Assembly: GCA_037349105.1 (NCBI GenBank)
Contig: JAYJMM010000081.1
Span: 1,860,001-1,924,000, forward strand
DNA length: 64,000 nt
Reading direction: 5' to 3'
Source of the DNA: Limnomonas spitsbergensis
Taxonomy: Eukaryota; Chlorophyta; Chlorophyceae; Chlamydomonadales
Shown here in pieces: positions 1 to 12,300 of this stretch. Both the position numbers and the translations under genes were made by a program. Position 1 is the stretch's first letter; every line of letters begins with the position of its first letter. The notes beneath the pieces were generated by a model. That model was not told where the DNA came from. It did not search any database and worked only from the letters and a program-made list of their open reading frames with translations.

Positions 1-306
1 CCGCCCTGGGGGGCTCTGCCGAAAAGAGTAGAAACGGGAACGCAGATGCGGCGTGCATTACAGAGCAATTGCGCAAACCAAAGAGGGCACGCGCTTTCAA
101 AATTTGCGTACATACGGTATGCCGTGTACCGGTAAACAATTATGCGTATATGGGACTCAAATATACACGTATATACGGCGTATACCGGTATACGTATATT
201 TTATATACGCCACCCGTCAGCCCTAGTGGCAAGCTCAGCGGCAACCCCTTTTTAGTCGCTGCTTCTGCCGGACCAAACAAACGCCATTCGCTTCTCCCCC
301 TCTCAC
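1..306 (-). other. AP-4 beta intron 16 (partial)
   Basis: Sequence after the exon-16 donor. I see no coding continuation of the AP-4 beta ear. About 120-230 is AT-rich with overlapping palindromes, including GTATACCGGTATAC. No other feature is supportable. Confidence 0.6.
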
Positions 307-3300
307 CTTGGGGTTCAGACGCAGCTCGAGGGTCACCGCCTCGGCCTGCTGCTGCTGTTGCGGCTGTTGCTGCGGAGGCTGTTGGGCTCTGGACGCAGCC
401 GAAGATCCACCTAGCAGATCCGATAGATCTAGGAGCCCGCCTCCAGGCGCCGCTGCCGCCGCTACCCCGTTCCCTGCAGTGCTGCCTGCCGGCGCCGAGC
501 CCCAACCTTGGTGCTGCACCTGCGCGCCCCAACCCCCGCCTCCCCCGAATCCCCCGCCTGTAATCGCTGCCGGCGCCGCGCCTTCCCCGAGCAGGTCGCC
601 CAGGTCCAACAGGCTGCCCCCAGCTCCTCCCCCACTGGACTGTCCCACGCCACGCCCCTGCTGCTGCTGAGCAGTGGCGCCGCTTGCGCCCGAGAGGTCC
701 AGGTCTGAGAGGAGGTCCGCCTCAATTTTTTCGCCGTCGCCCAGCAGGTTGGTGGACTGGTCCACATCACCAAGCAGGTCAGGCACCTCGATGGGCGCTG
801 CGGGGGGGCGATGGGGATGAGTGAGAGAAAGGGGGGTAGGAGGCGGAGGATGGGGAGTTGGGGGACGGGTAGGGGATCAGCGGGATGCCATGAGGGTACA
901 TGAGATAATCTGTCATTAGGCGAGTGAGGCCCTGCATGGTCGAGATGCATGATCTTTTTTATTTTATGGCTGATGGCATGGGGGCGCGCAACATAGCTAT
1001 AACGGATATGTTAAGCGGGGAGAGCGGGAGGCAGGGACGGAGGGGCGGGGAGAGCGGGAGGCAGGGACGGAGGGGCGGGGAGAGCGGGAGGCAGGGACGG
1101 AGGGGCGGGGAGAGCGAGAGGCAGGGGCAGAGGGGCGGGGAGAGCTCGCGGGATAAGTGAGATGGGCGGGGGCGGGGAAAGAGCGAGATGTCAAGGATAG
1201 GAGGGAGGGTGGAGGAGCACGTGGGAAAGTAGGAAGGGCGGGCCGAGTGCTTCCAGCCCTCAGTCCTCACCCGCTAGGGTTCGAGCACCATTTTCTCCTC
1301 AGCAACGTGGCAGAGATAAAATGTTTCGTATCTTAGGCCGCAGGGTACAGGATGAAGTGCCCCTGTCACCACTCACCTTTTGATATAGGGTACAGGATAA
1401 AATGCCCCTGTCACCACTCACCCGCTACTATGACTGGCACCTCCTCCTCCTCAGCCACGTGGTAGGCCCGCTTCTCCACAAACGTGGACGAGGGGGCCTG
1501 GAACACCACACTGAGGCTGTTGAACTCCTGAAATTCACAAGGGGAAACAGCCAGGGGTTTATAGGTGCACCAAGTAGATCAGCTTGTCTTGTATGGTGTC
1601 CTTCACCGCATCCGTTATACCCTCACTGATGCTCTGGACCTCTTTAAAGCCCTTGAACCTGCCATGCCTTGCTGTATGCAGTTTCAGCCCCCCTGAACCT
1701 GTCTCACCCTGAAGATGGTGTCCTTCATGGCATCCATGACGCCTCCACTATATCCATGGACCTCCTAAACCCTCAACCCAGCTCACCCTGAAGATGGTGT
1801 CCTTTATGGCATCCGTCATGCCTTCGCTGAAGCTCTGCACCTCCAGCAGCGGCGGGTTGATGATGCGCTCGGCCTCTGCAACATTGTGCCGCAACAACCT
1901 GCAACAAATAGGACAGTGAAATCAACATAACGCCTAGCTGCCCTTAGAGCCGCAACATCCTGCATCACACAACTAGCTCAATCTTGCAACAGCTGTCTGG
2001 CTTGAGCCCACAAACTACGTTTTGTCACGGGGGAAATCGTGAAATAGCTGTCCAGCTCAAAGCGTCTGGTCCCCGACCAAGACTCCCATGCTGCAGAAAA
2101 GAAACGACCACGTGGTGCAGTTTGTGTTGCGCCAAATTCAAGCCTCATACAGACCCATGGTGCAACCTAGCCCCTCATAGCCTCCACATCCACTCACCCC
2201 TCCACGCCTGCCCCCCCCCCCCACTCACCCCTCCACCCCCTCCACGCCTGTACCCCCCCCCACCCCTCCACCCCCACTCACTACTATACAACCACTTACC
2301 CCTCCACCCCCACTCACCCCTCCACCCCCACTCACTACTAAACAACCACTTACCCCTCCACCCCCACTCTCTACTATACAACCACTTACCCCTCCACCCC
2401 CACTCACCCCCCACCCCCACTCACTACTAAACAACCACCTACCCCTCCACCCCCGCTCACTAATATACAACCACCTACCCCCCCCCCCACTCTCTACTAT
2501 GCAACCACTTACATCTCCACCCCCACTCACCCCCCCCCACCCCCACTCACTGCTAAACAACCACCCACCCCTCCACCCCCGCTCACTACTATACAACCAC
2601 TTACCCCTCCACCCCCACTCACTAATATACAACCACTCACCCCTCCACCCCCACTCTCTACTATACAACCACTTACCCCTCCACCCCCACGCACCCCTCC
2701 ACCCCCCTCCACCCCTCCACCCCCACTTATGCCTGTACCCTCGGCTACGCCTATCCCTCCCCACTCCCCACACCTGTAGTACAAGAGCGCCCTGTCGTGT
2801 ACATCTTGGTGCGCATCGTTGATGCCCGCTGCCAGTAGGGCCCCCAACATTGCGCGGCACTCCGGGGGACGCTTGAAGAAGAGCTGAGAGGACGGGGTCA
2901 ACGGTGCAGGGTGAAGGGTTTAGGGTCAAGGGTGAAGGTGTAGCATTTAGGGTTCAGGGCTATCAAACAGGTGCGGGTCAGGGTGGCGCATGAGGAAAAA
3001 CAGGGGACAGGGCGGAGGGAGGTGCGGATCAGGGGAGGCAGTGTCAGTGAGACACTGTCCGTGGGTGCAGCAGAGAAATGAAATGGATGCATGGGGATCA
3101 GCACATGGCCGCATGGCGATGAGCGCATGGCCGCATGGGAATCAGCACATGGTGATTAGCACAAGGCCACATGGTGATGAGCACATGGCGCATGGAGATC
3201 AGCACACAGTGATCAGAACAAGGCCACATGGTGATGAGCACATGGGCGCATGGAGATGAGCACATGTGGATCAGTGCATGGCCACATGGCGATGAGTGCA

Positions 3301-6300
3301 TGGCTGCTTGGTGACGAGCGCATGGCTGCATGGCAATGAGTGCATGGCTGTGTGGCCATGAGTGCATGGCGATGAGTACATGGCTGCATGGCGATTAGTG
3401 CATGACTACATGGCCATGAGTGCATGGACATGAGTGCATGGCTGCATGACAATGCGTGCATGGCCATGCATGCATGGCTGCATGGAGATCGGTGCATGCA
3501 TGGCCGCATGGTAATTGATTTAGGGTTCAGGCTCGACACAGCACATCAAATATCATACCTGCGGATCACCTGGGCTTAATCTGCATGCCAGCTGTCAGCA
3601 TCACCAGGACAATGGATTCATGGCCCAGGCAACCCCGAAGCCCTTGACCCTGAAGACCCACTAGACCCTCACCTGCATGCCAGCTGTCAGCATCACCAGG
3701 ACAATGGACTCATGGCCCAGGCAACCCCGAAGCCCTTGACCCTGAAGACCCACTAGACCCTCACCTGCGTGCCAGCTGTCAGCATCGCCAGCCTCACACT
3801 TGGGTGCTCTGTTGCCAGGCCCTCCAACATCGACTCCAGGAGGTAGGGCGCCCCCTGCGTGGTATGGGCGGTGGGACGGAATGGGCAAGAGTAAGGTGCG
3901 CATTGGGGGACAGTGGCAGCAGGGTGGAATGGCTCAACTGCGACAAAGCAGGCAGACGTGTTAATATACTACACCCCAGGGTGGACTTAAGGGGTAAGGC
4001 GCGCCTTGGGGGGCAGGTCAGGGCAGAGGGCAGGGCAGGGTAGGAAAGAGGGCACTGCAAGGCGGGGCAGGGCAGGGTAGGGCAGGGTAGAGGGCAGGGC
4101 AGAGGGCGGGGTACGGGGCAGGGCAGAGGGTAGGGCAGAGGGCAGGGTACAAGGCAGGGCAGAGGGCAGGGCAGAGGGCAGGGTAGAGGGCAGGGCAGAG
4201 GGCAGGGTAGAGGGCAGGGCAGAGGGTAAGGCAGAGGGCAGGGCAGGGGGCAGAGCAGAGGGCAGGGCAGGGGGCAGGGCAGAGGGCAGGGCAGAGGGTA
4301 GGGCAGAGGGCAGAGCAGAGGGCAGGGCAGGGGGCAGGGCAGAGGGCAGGGCAGAGGGTAGGGCAGAGGGCAGGGTGGAGGGCAGGGCAGAGGGTAGGGC
4401 AGAGGGCAGGGCAGAGGGCAGGGCAGAAGGTAGGGCAGAGGGCAGAGCAGAGGGCAGGGCAGGGGGCAGGGCAGAGGGCAGGGCAGAGGGCAGGGCAGAG
4501 TAGCTACAGATGCGGTGCTCTCTGGTGGAACGCGCGGAATAGGAAGGGGCAGGGCACGCCCTAAGGGGATCGGAGGCACGGGTAGCTTGGCAAAAAAGGC
4601 AAACGCTGAATGTGCGTCCTGGCGGAGGCACAGGCAGCTTGGCGGAACAAGCAAACGCTGTAGGTGCGATTAGTTATGATTAATTATGGACAACCCTTCC
4701 AGGCCACCTGCCCTCCCGCGCTAAATTACTCTTCGCAACCATCACTGGCCACCAGCCCCCCTCACCTGGATGTGTTGTCCAAACTGACCGATGATCCACA
4801 GCAGGGCAGCACGCGCCTCAGGCTGCGGGATGTTGGCCGGGGACAGCTCGTTGATCTGAGCCAGACAGACCTGAAGGTGAGACAGGGCGGGGGGAGGGGT
4901 GGGGGTGGGGGGGTAAAGGGTATACGCGTTCAAGTGGTGGGTTGAAGAAGGTTCAGGGTTTAAGGGCTCTTTGATCTGAGCCAGACAGACCTGAAGGAGG
5001 GACGGGGTAAAGGGTGAAAGGGTTCAAGCGGTGGGTTGAAGGGGATTCAGGGTTGGAGGCTCCGGCTGCGGGATGTTGGCCCTGAACCCCCAAACCCTAA
5101 CTTGAGTCACATCTGGGTATCTACGCAGAAAGTTCTTCATGAGGGGTACCTTCCAATGCTCATTCCCAAACCCTAACCAATATACAGTAACCCTGACCCC
5201 CCACCTGAGCTACATCCGGATATCTACGCAGAAGGTCCTTCATCTGCACCAGCGCCTCGGCCGTCAGCGCCTCACTGCCGGCGTCCAGGAACAGCAGCAA
5301 GCGCTCAATGATGCCGCTGACATCCGGTACCTGTAAGGGCATGAGGGGAGGATGAGTATAGGGGAATGGGGCCTGAGGGGAGATGGGGGGGGAAGGTAGA
5401 ATAAGGAAGGGGGTGTGAGGGGGGGTAAGAGGAAGGGTCATGAGGGGACCGGGGTTAGTGGTGTACTAGGCAACAGGGGTTTGCTAGCCTGACACCAGAG
5501 TACAACATTCTCAGAGTCAATACACTATTCGTGTTGTCTTGTGTGAAGAGCCCCGACCTCGCTCTATACAGCCTGTGCCACCGGAGGGTTCTCCTCATGA
5601 AGCCTCGCACAGTCCATGATGTACCGCTAATGTGTACATCAGCAGTCTCAGATATTGTGTAGGTTAAGGAACACTACACAGAGCCTCTCACCGCCAAGGG
5701 GGGGGCAAGAGGGGGGAGGGGCAACAGGGGGCACAAGGGAGGAGGGAGCATAGGGGGTAGGGGGGTACGGGGGCATAAGAGGGGCTGGGGCAGGTGGTGT
5801 GCTAGGCAGCAGGGGTTAGCTCGCCTGGCACCAGAGCCTCTCACCGAAAAGGGAGGAGTGAGCATAGGGGGGCAGGGGGTAGGGGGGCAGGGGCTAGGTA
5901 GGCAGATGGGGGGTCGGGGCAAAAGGGGGGAAGGGCCAGCCCTAAACCGCAAACCCTAAAATAGAGCCTCTCACCGTCAAGGCGATGCGTCCAACTGCCC
6001 GCACCGCCTCCCTCGCCATCCTTGGGTTGATGTCGCGCGCATACTCGGTGAGCTCGCTCACAATGTCGTACACGTTGGACGAGGTGGCAATGGCGGCCAA
6101 GCTCTCCATCTTGAGCTTCTTTATGTACCAGGGGTCATGGGTGCGGCAGTAGAACGTCTGGTACTCCTGTACAACAGTAGTTACAACACCAGAGTGCGAG
6201 TGGGCAGTATAAAGTCTGGTAATCCTGTACAGCAGCAGTTACAGTAACAGTTACAACAGCGTGGGAGTGCGCAGCAGAAGGTCTAATACTCCTGTACAAC

Positions 6301-9300
6301 AGCAGTTACAACAACAGTTACAGTAACAGTTACAATAGAGTGGATGTGGGCAGTAGAAGGTCTGGTACTCCTGTACAGCAGCAGTTACACCAGCAGATAC
6401 ACCAGAGTGAGAGTGGGCAGTAGAATGTCTGGTACTCCTGTACAACATCAGTTACAAGAGCAGTTGCAATAACAGTTACAACAGCTGTTACAACAGAGTG
6501 GGAGTGGGCAGTAGAAGGTCTGGTACTCCTGTACAACAGCAACAAGAGCAGTATCAACAGCAACAACATCGGGAACAACAACAGTTACAACAGTGAGAGT
6601 GGGACGTGGGCGTGCGGCAGTTGAGGACTGGTTTTCCTGTCGCGGTGAGTTTGGGGTGAGGTTGGGGGTGGGAGCGAGGATCCTAATTGAACGCTCCTTA
6701 ATGTACCAGGGGATATGCATGCAGCAGTAAGAACAGCCACAGATGTAACAACAGCATCAACAGCTGTAATCACAGCGACAGCTGTAACAACAGCGACAGC
6801 TGTAATAACGGCGACAGCTGTAACAACAGCAGCAACACCTATAACAACACTAGCAACAGCTGTAATAACAGTGACAGCTGTAACAACAGCAGCAACAGCT
6901 GTAATAACAGCGACAGCTGTAACAACAGCTGTAAAAACAGCGACAGCTGTAATAACAACAGCAACAGCTGTAACAACAGCAGCAACAGCTGTAAGAACAG
7001 CGACAGCTGTTACAACAGCAGCCACAGCTGTAACAACAGCAGCAACAGCTGAAGTAACAGCGACAGCTGTAACACCAGCCACAGCTGTAAAACAGCAAGT
7101 GTGCAGCAATATAAGGTCCGGCATTCCTGCAAAAAAGTAACAGCCAGAGCTGAGCAACCTGAACCCAACACGTCCCTCTAGCCCCCCCCCCCTCCAGGAC
7201 CCCGCTCCCCCCTAAGCCCCCTGCCCCAGCCTAACGCACGTTCTCAAAACGGTGGGCGCACGCTGCAGTAGCAACAGCGCGTGGCTGAGCACGCTCAATC
7301 CTACCCCCTCCCCCCCCAACACACAACTAGCCCCCAGCCTCCATCCCCAGCCAACTCATATTCTCAAACACAGTGGGCGCACGCTGCAGCAGCAACAGCG
7401 CGTGGCTGAGCAAGCTCAATCCTCCCCCCCTCCCCCCCCAACACACAACGCGTGGCTGAGCAAGCTCCCCCCTCCCCCCCCCCCTCCCGACAAACACCAG
7501 CCCCCAGCCTCCATTCCCCCGCCCCAGCTCAACTCACATTCTCAAACACGGTGGGCGCACGCTGCAGTAGCAACAACGCGTGGCTGAGCACCGCATAGGT
7601 GGTCGAAGGTTCCTCCCTGCTTATGAGCGTCTTGAGGGGTTCCCGGATCCGCTCCAGAACCTAAAAGAGGCAAGAGGTGTGGTCAGGAGGAAGGGATCAA
7701 GGGGTCAAGAGCAGGAACTATGGATTCTGGGCTAAAGGGATGGTGCCATCACATAGGTGGTCGAAGGTTCCTCCCTGCTTATGAGCGTCTTGAGGAGTTC
7801 CCGGATCCGCTCCAGAACCTAAAAGAGGCAAGAGGCGTGGTCAGGAGGAAGGGGTCAAGGGGTCAAGAGCAGGAACTATGGATTCTGGGCTAAAGGGATG
7901 GTGCCATCACATAGGTGGTCGAAGGTTCCTCCCTGCTTATGAGCGTCTTGAGGGGTTCCCGGATCCGCTCCAGAACCTGAGAGAGGCAAGAGGTGCCGTC
8001 AGGAGGAAGGGGTCAAGGGGTCAGCGTTCAGATTTATGGGGTCAGGGGTAGCAGCAGTCAGATTAAAGGGGTCGGGGTCGGGGTTCAGGGGTGCTGGGCA
8101 AAAGGCCAGGGCCCTCACCGTCCCTCCAACCTTTCCAAATTGTTCACACCTGCTGGTATGTCCCTGTCGTGTCCAGTGTCCTTGACCGTGACAGGAAGTA
8201 TGAACATGTGTGGAGAATCTCCCATTCCTCCCCCTTTGTTCACACTGTCCCCGCACATGTGTGGGTCTCTCCTCTATTCACACCTGCTGGTGCGTCGACA
8301 TAATGGCCAGCGCAAGGTGCAGGAAGCAAGGTGCACTTCCCCTCACCTGCTGGGCGTCGCCGTCAGGTCCAGCGCAAGGTGCTGGAAGGCCCCACTGAAC
8401 TAAAAGTGTGATATGTGTGGGGAATGCCCCATTCTTTCCCCCTGGTTCACACTGTCGCTCACCTGATGTTGCGTCACCGTCATGTCCAACCTGAGGTGCA
8501 GGAAGGCCACACTCTGGCAGGAAGTGTGAACATGTGTGGGGAATCTCCCACTCCTCCCCCCTGGTTCACACTTCCCCTCACCTGCTGGTGCGTTGCTGTC
8601 ATGTCCAGCATGAGGTGCAGGAAGGCCCCACTCCGGCAAAAAGTGTAAACTTGTGTGGGGAATCTCCCATTCCTTCCCCCTAGTTCACACTTCCCCTCAC
8701 CTGCTGGTGCGTCGCCGTCATGTCCAGTGTGAGGTGCAGGAAGGCCTTGACTGCAGCCATCGCGACGGCAGAGTTGGAGTGTGACATTCGATCTTCTAGA
8801 GCGTTCAAGAAGTCGAACACCTCAGCCTCCGAAGAGGGGATGTAGTGGGACACCAGCTCCAGAACCTGGCATTGGCTCCAGTCGCTGAAATCCTGCAGAG
8901 GGGGGGAAGCGGGGGGGAGGGGGGAGGTTGGAGGTGGAGGGCGCTGTCTTGAGAGGGCTGGGCATGTAGTGAGGCACTAGCTCCAGAACCTGGCATTGGC
9001 TACAGTTGCTCAAGTCCTGCGGGGAGGGGGGAGCGGGGGGGGAGGGGGAGGGTAGGGCGCTGGCTTAGGAGGATTGGGCATATAGTGGGACACTAGCTCC
9101 AGAACCTGGCATTGGCTCCAGTCCCGCAAGTCGTACAGGAGGGGGGAAGCGAGGGGGAGAGGCATGGCGGAGCGCTGGCTTGGAGAGTTAGGGCCACAGT
9201 TGCGAGGTAGGTGCCCGGCGCCCGTGGAGTCTAGTTTAGGGTGCAGGGTTAAGGGTTCAGGGTTTAGAGTTTAGGGTTCAGGATTTATGGTTTATGGTTC

Positions 9301-12300
9301 AAGGTTTAGAGTTTGGTTTTACCAGCTCCACACTCCTGAGACGCCCATTCCCTTACTTGGAATGAGGATAGGTACCCGGCACCGCGTGGAGACAGGTGAG
9401 GACTCAGGGTGTTGGCAAGGGGTCGTCGAGGGTACAGACAGACACCCAAGGCGCCCATTCCCTTACCTGGAACGATACAAGCCACAAAGGGTTGAGTAAA
9501 CCTGGAACCCTAAACCATTCTCTTTACCTGGAACGATACGAACCACAAAGGTTGGTGGGATCCATCCAACGCAGATGAAGCCCTAAATCCTGACGGTACG
9601 GGGTTGTCATAACCCTGAACCCCAACCCTCCAAACCTCAAACCCCACACATGTGCCGTTGTGTAACTCTGAACCCCAACCTTTCAAACCTGAAAACCCAC
9701 ACATGTGCCGTTGTGTAACTCTGAACCCCAACCCTTCAAACCTGAAACCCCACACATGTGCCGTTGTGTAACTCTGAACCCCAACCTTTCAAACCTGAAA
9801 CCCAGAATGTCTATCCATAGTTCCACACCTTGATTCGGTTGATGAGGTAGTAGATCAGGATTCACACATTTGTTCTCGTAACCCTGAACCCCAACCCTTC
9901 AAACTGGAAACCGGAAATGTCTATCCAAAGTTCCACACCTTGATCCGGTTGATAAGGCTGTAGATCAGGGCCTTGTCCGCAGCAATGACCTTGACATCCT
10001 CCACCTGATCCATGGTCAAGGGCCAATCGTAAAGGGTTGGAGGTTGACGGGGTTTCAGGGACGTCAGCCACACGAACCTCATCATTTCAGGGCCTTGTCT
10101 GCAGCAATGACCTTGACATCCTCCAACTGATCCATGGTCAAGGGCCAATCGTAAAGGGTTGGAGGTTGTCGGGGTTTCAGGGACGTCAGCCTCACGAACC
10201 TCATCATGTCAGGGCCTAATCCGAGGCAATGACCTTGAAATCCTCCACCTGATCCACAGTGAAGGGCCCATGGTTCAGGGTTGAAGGTTGACTGGCTTTC
10301 AGGGGCGTCAGCCACCCGGCCCTCATCATATCAGCTACATGAGAAACAACAATAAGTGCGCTAAGCGCTTCAAACGTCTGAGACCCAAATTTTAAACCAC
10401 AAATATTGCCCTGCACCCACATCACACCTATCTCTTTATAACGGCGCATACCCGCTGGGCCCTGCCGAACGCTCGATATATATACATATATCTGTGCGTG
10501 TTCTAAAACAATACCTGGGATTCCGCCACCCTGACCTCATTAAGCTTGTTCAATGAGAAACAACAGAGCGACCAAACACGCAGTGCACATATCCCCGTGC
10601 ATCCACAAACGAATCTGGGTGTCAGCCACCCTGACCTCATTAAATTTGCCCAATGAGAAACAGCAGGACGACCAAACACACACGCTGTGCACATATCCCC
10701 GTGCATCCACAAAACAAACCTGCATCAGCACCAGCAGGCAGTTGGCCAGGACCTGGGCATCCGCTTCTGTCCGCTGCATCTGCCTCAGCTTGTCCAACAT
10801 CCCTGAAGCACGGGTTAAAGCAGGTTCAGGGTTTAGGGTTAAGGGTTTAGGGTTTATGGTTAAGGGTAAGCTTAGTATAACCAGGGGGCAAAACGGGTCA
10901 ACAGCTTGCCCAACATCCCTGACGGGTACATAACAGGTGTAGGGTTTAGCTTAGGGTCCAACATCCCTCGAAGCACGGGTGGAATCAGGGGTTATATCAG
11001 CATCCCTGAAGCACGGGATCATAGCAGGTGAAGGGTTAGGGTTAAGGTTTCAGCTTAGTATCCCTGCAGCACGGGTGATAACAGGTTCAGGGTTTAGGGT
11101 TTAGGGTTTAGCAGCACGGGTGGAAGCAGAGGTTGTCAATGCTTTCGGGTTTTGTTGAGGGCCTCTAATCCACGAGTCAGCGCAGGCATTACCACGGGCT
11201 TAGAATGTAGGGTTTACCTCAGGGTTCAGGGTTTGGGGTATATTTCAAAGTTTAGGGTTTACTTCAGGGTAGAGGGTTGAGGGTTTACTTCAGGGTACAG
11301 GGTTACAGGTTAACTTCAGGGTGGAGGGCTAAGGGTTTACTTCAGGGTCGAGGGTTTACTTCAGGGTCGAGGGTTTAGGGCTAAGGGTTAACTTCAGGGT
11401 CGAGGGTTTTGGGTTTTGCTAATATTCTCTAATGCCTGAAACAGGGGTCAGCACACCCCTCTGTGTGGCACTTCGCCGTCAGTCCTGCAAGCTCCCTCCA
11501 TACTGGCCTTATGCCGCTGCCCATGCTAGGGTTTGGTCCCTCGACCCTGAGGTCATGCCTTGTGCGCATGGAGGACAATGGTAGACATCTGGCACCAGAT
11601 GTCCCCTGGCTCACCACTGTCCATAGAATACAGATCACACACAGCCTCCAGTCATGACCATTGCTCCTGTTTGGGTTTGGTCCATCGACCTTTAGGTTCT
11701 GCGCATTGTGGACAACCCTAGACATCTGGAATGAGGACAGGTCCCCAGCAACGCGTGGAGACAGAACCCCCCAAGGTACCTAACATTTGGTTATAAAAAG
11801 TAGCTTCATACTGGCCCAATATCATGGCCCCCGTTAGGGTTTGGTCCGTCCATCTTCAAGTTATGCGCATTGTAGACAAGTTATGCGCATTGTAGACAAA
11901 CATAGGCACCTGGCGCCAAATGTCTCGCACGCCGCTGCCCACAAAATACGAATAACAACGTTAGACATCTGGCCCCAGATGTCTCATAGCCCCCCACCAC
12001 CTGTCATTACAGCAGGCCCCGCCTCTCCGACAGGTTCCCACCACCTCTCCGGCAGGCCCCCCCACCTTGTGCCATAACGATGCTGGGATCTATATGGTAT
12101 ATCTTGAGCACCCCCATGACTGCAGTGCGCCTGACGTAGGGGTGACGGTCCACCAGGCCGGAGTTGACGGGGGAGCACTGCGGGGAGGAGGGGGACCAAA
12201 CGTTGAACACGCGATAGACTGGGTGGAGACCAAAGTTTGAACAGCTTAGGGCCGGAGTGGACTGGGGAGCAATGCAGGGGGGAGGGGCGCAGGGGTCTTG

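Noticed and set aside
3794..4654. 286-codon minus frame of Pro/Leu/Cys repeats
   Set aside because: Translation of the GGGCAGGGCAGA minisatellite; it overlaps AP-4 beta intron 11 and exon 12 in the wrong frame.
6585..7157. 190-codon minus frame rich in Val/Ala/Thr
   Set aside because: Translation of the 18-bp ACAGCTGT repeat in AP-4 beta intron 8.
9823..9866. LIYYLINRIK segment as the true AP-4 beta exon 6
   Set aside because: It lacks an acceptor and the upstream half (VEDVKVIAADKA); 10004-9939 has both and the right phase.
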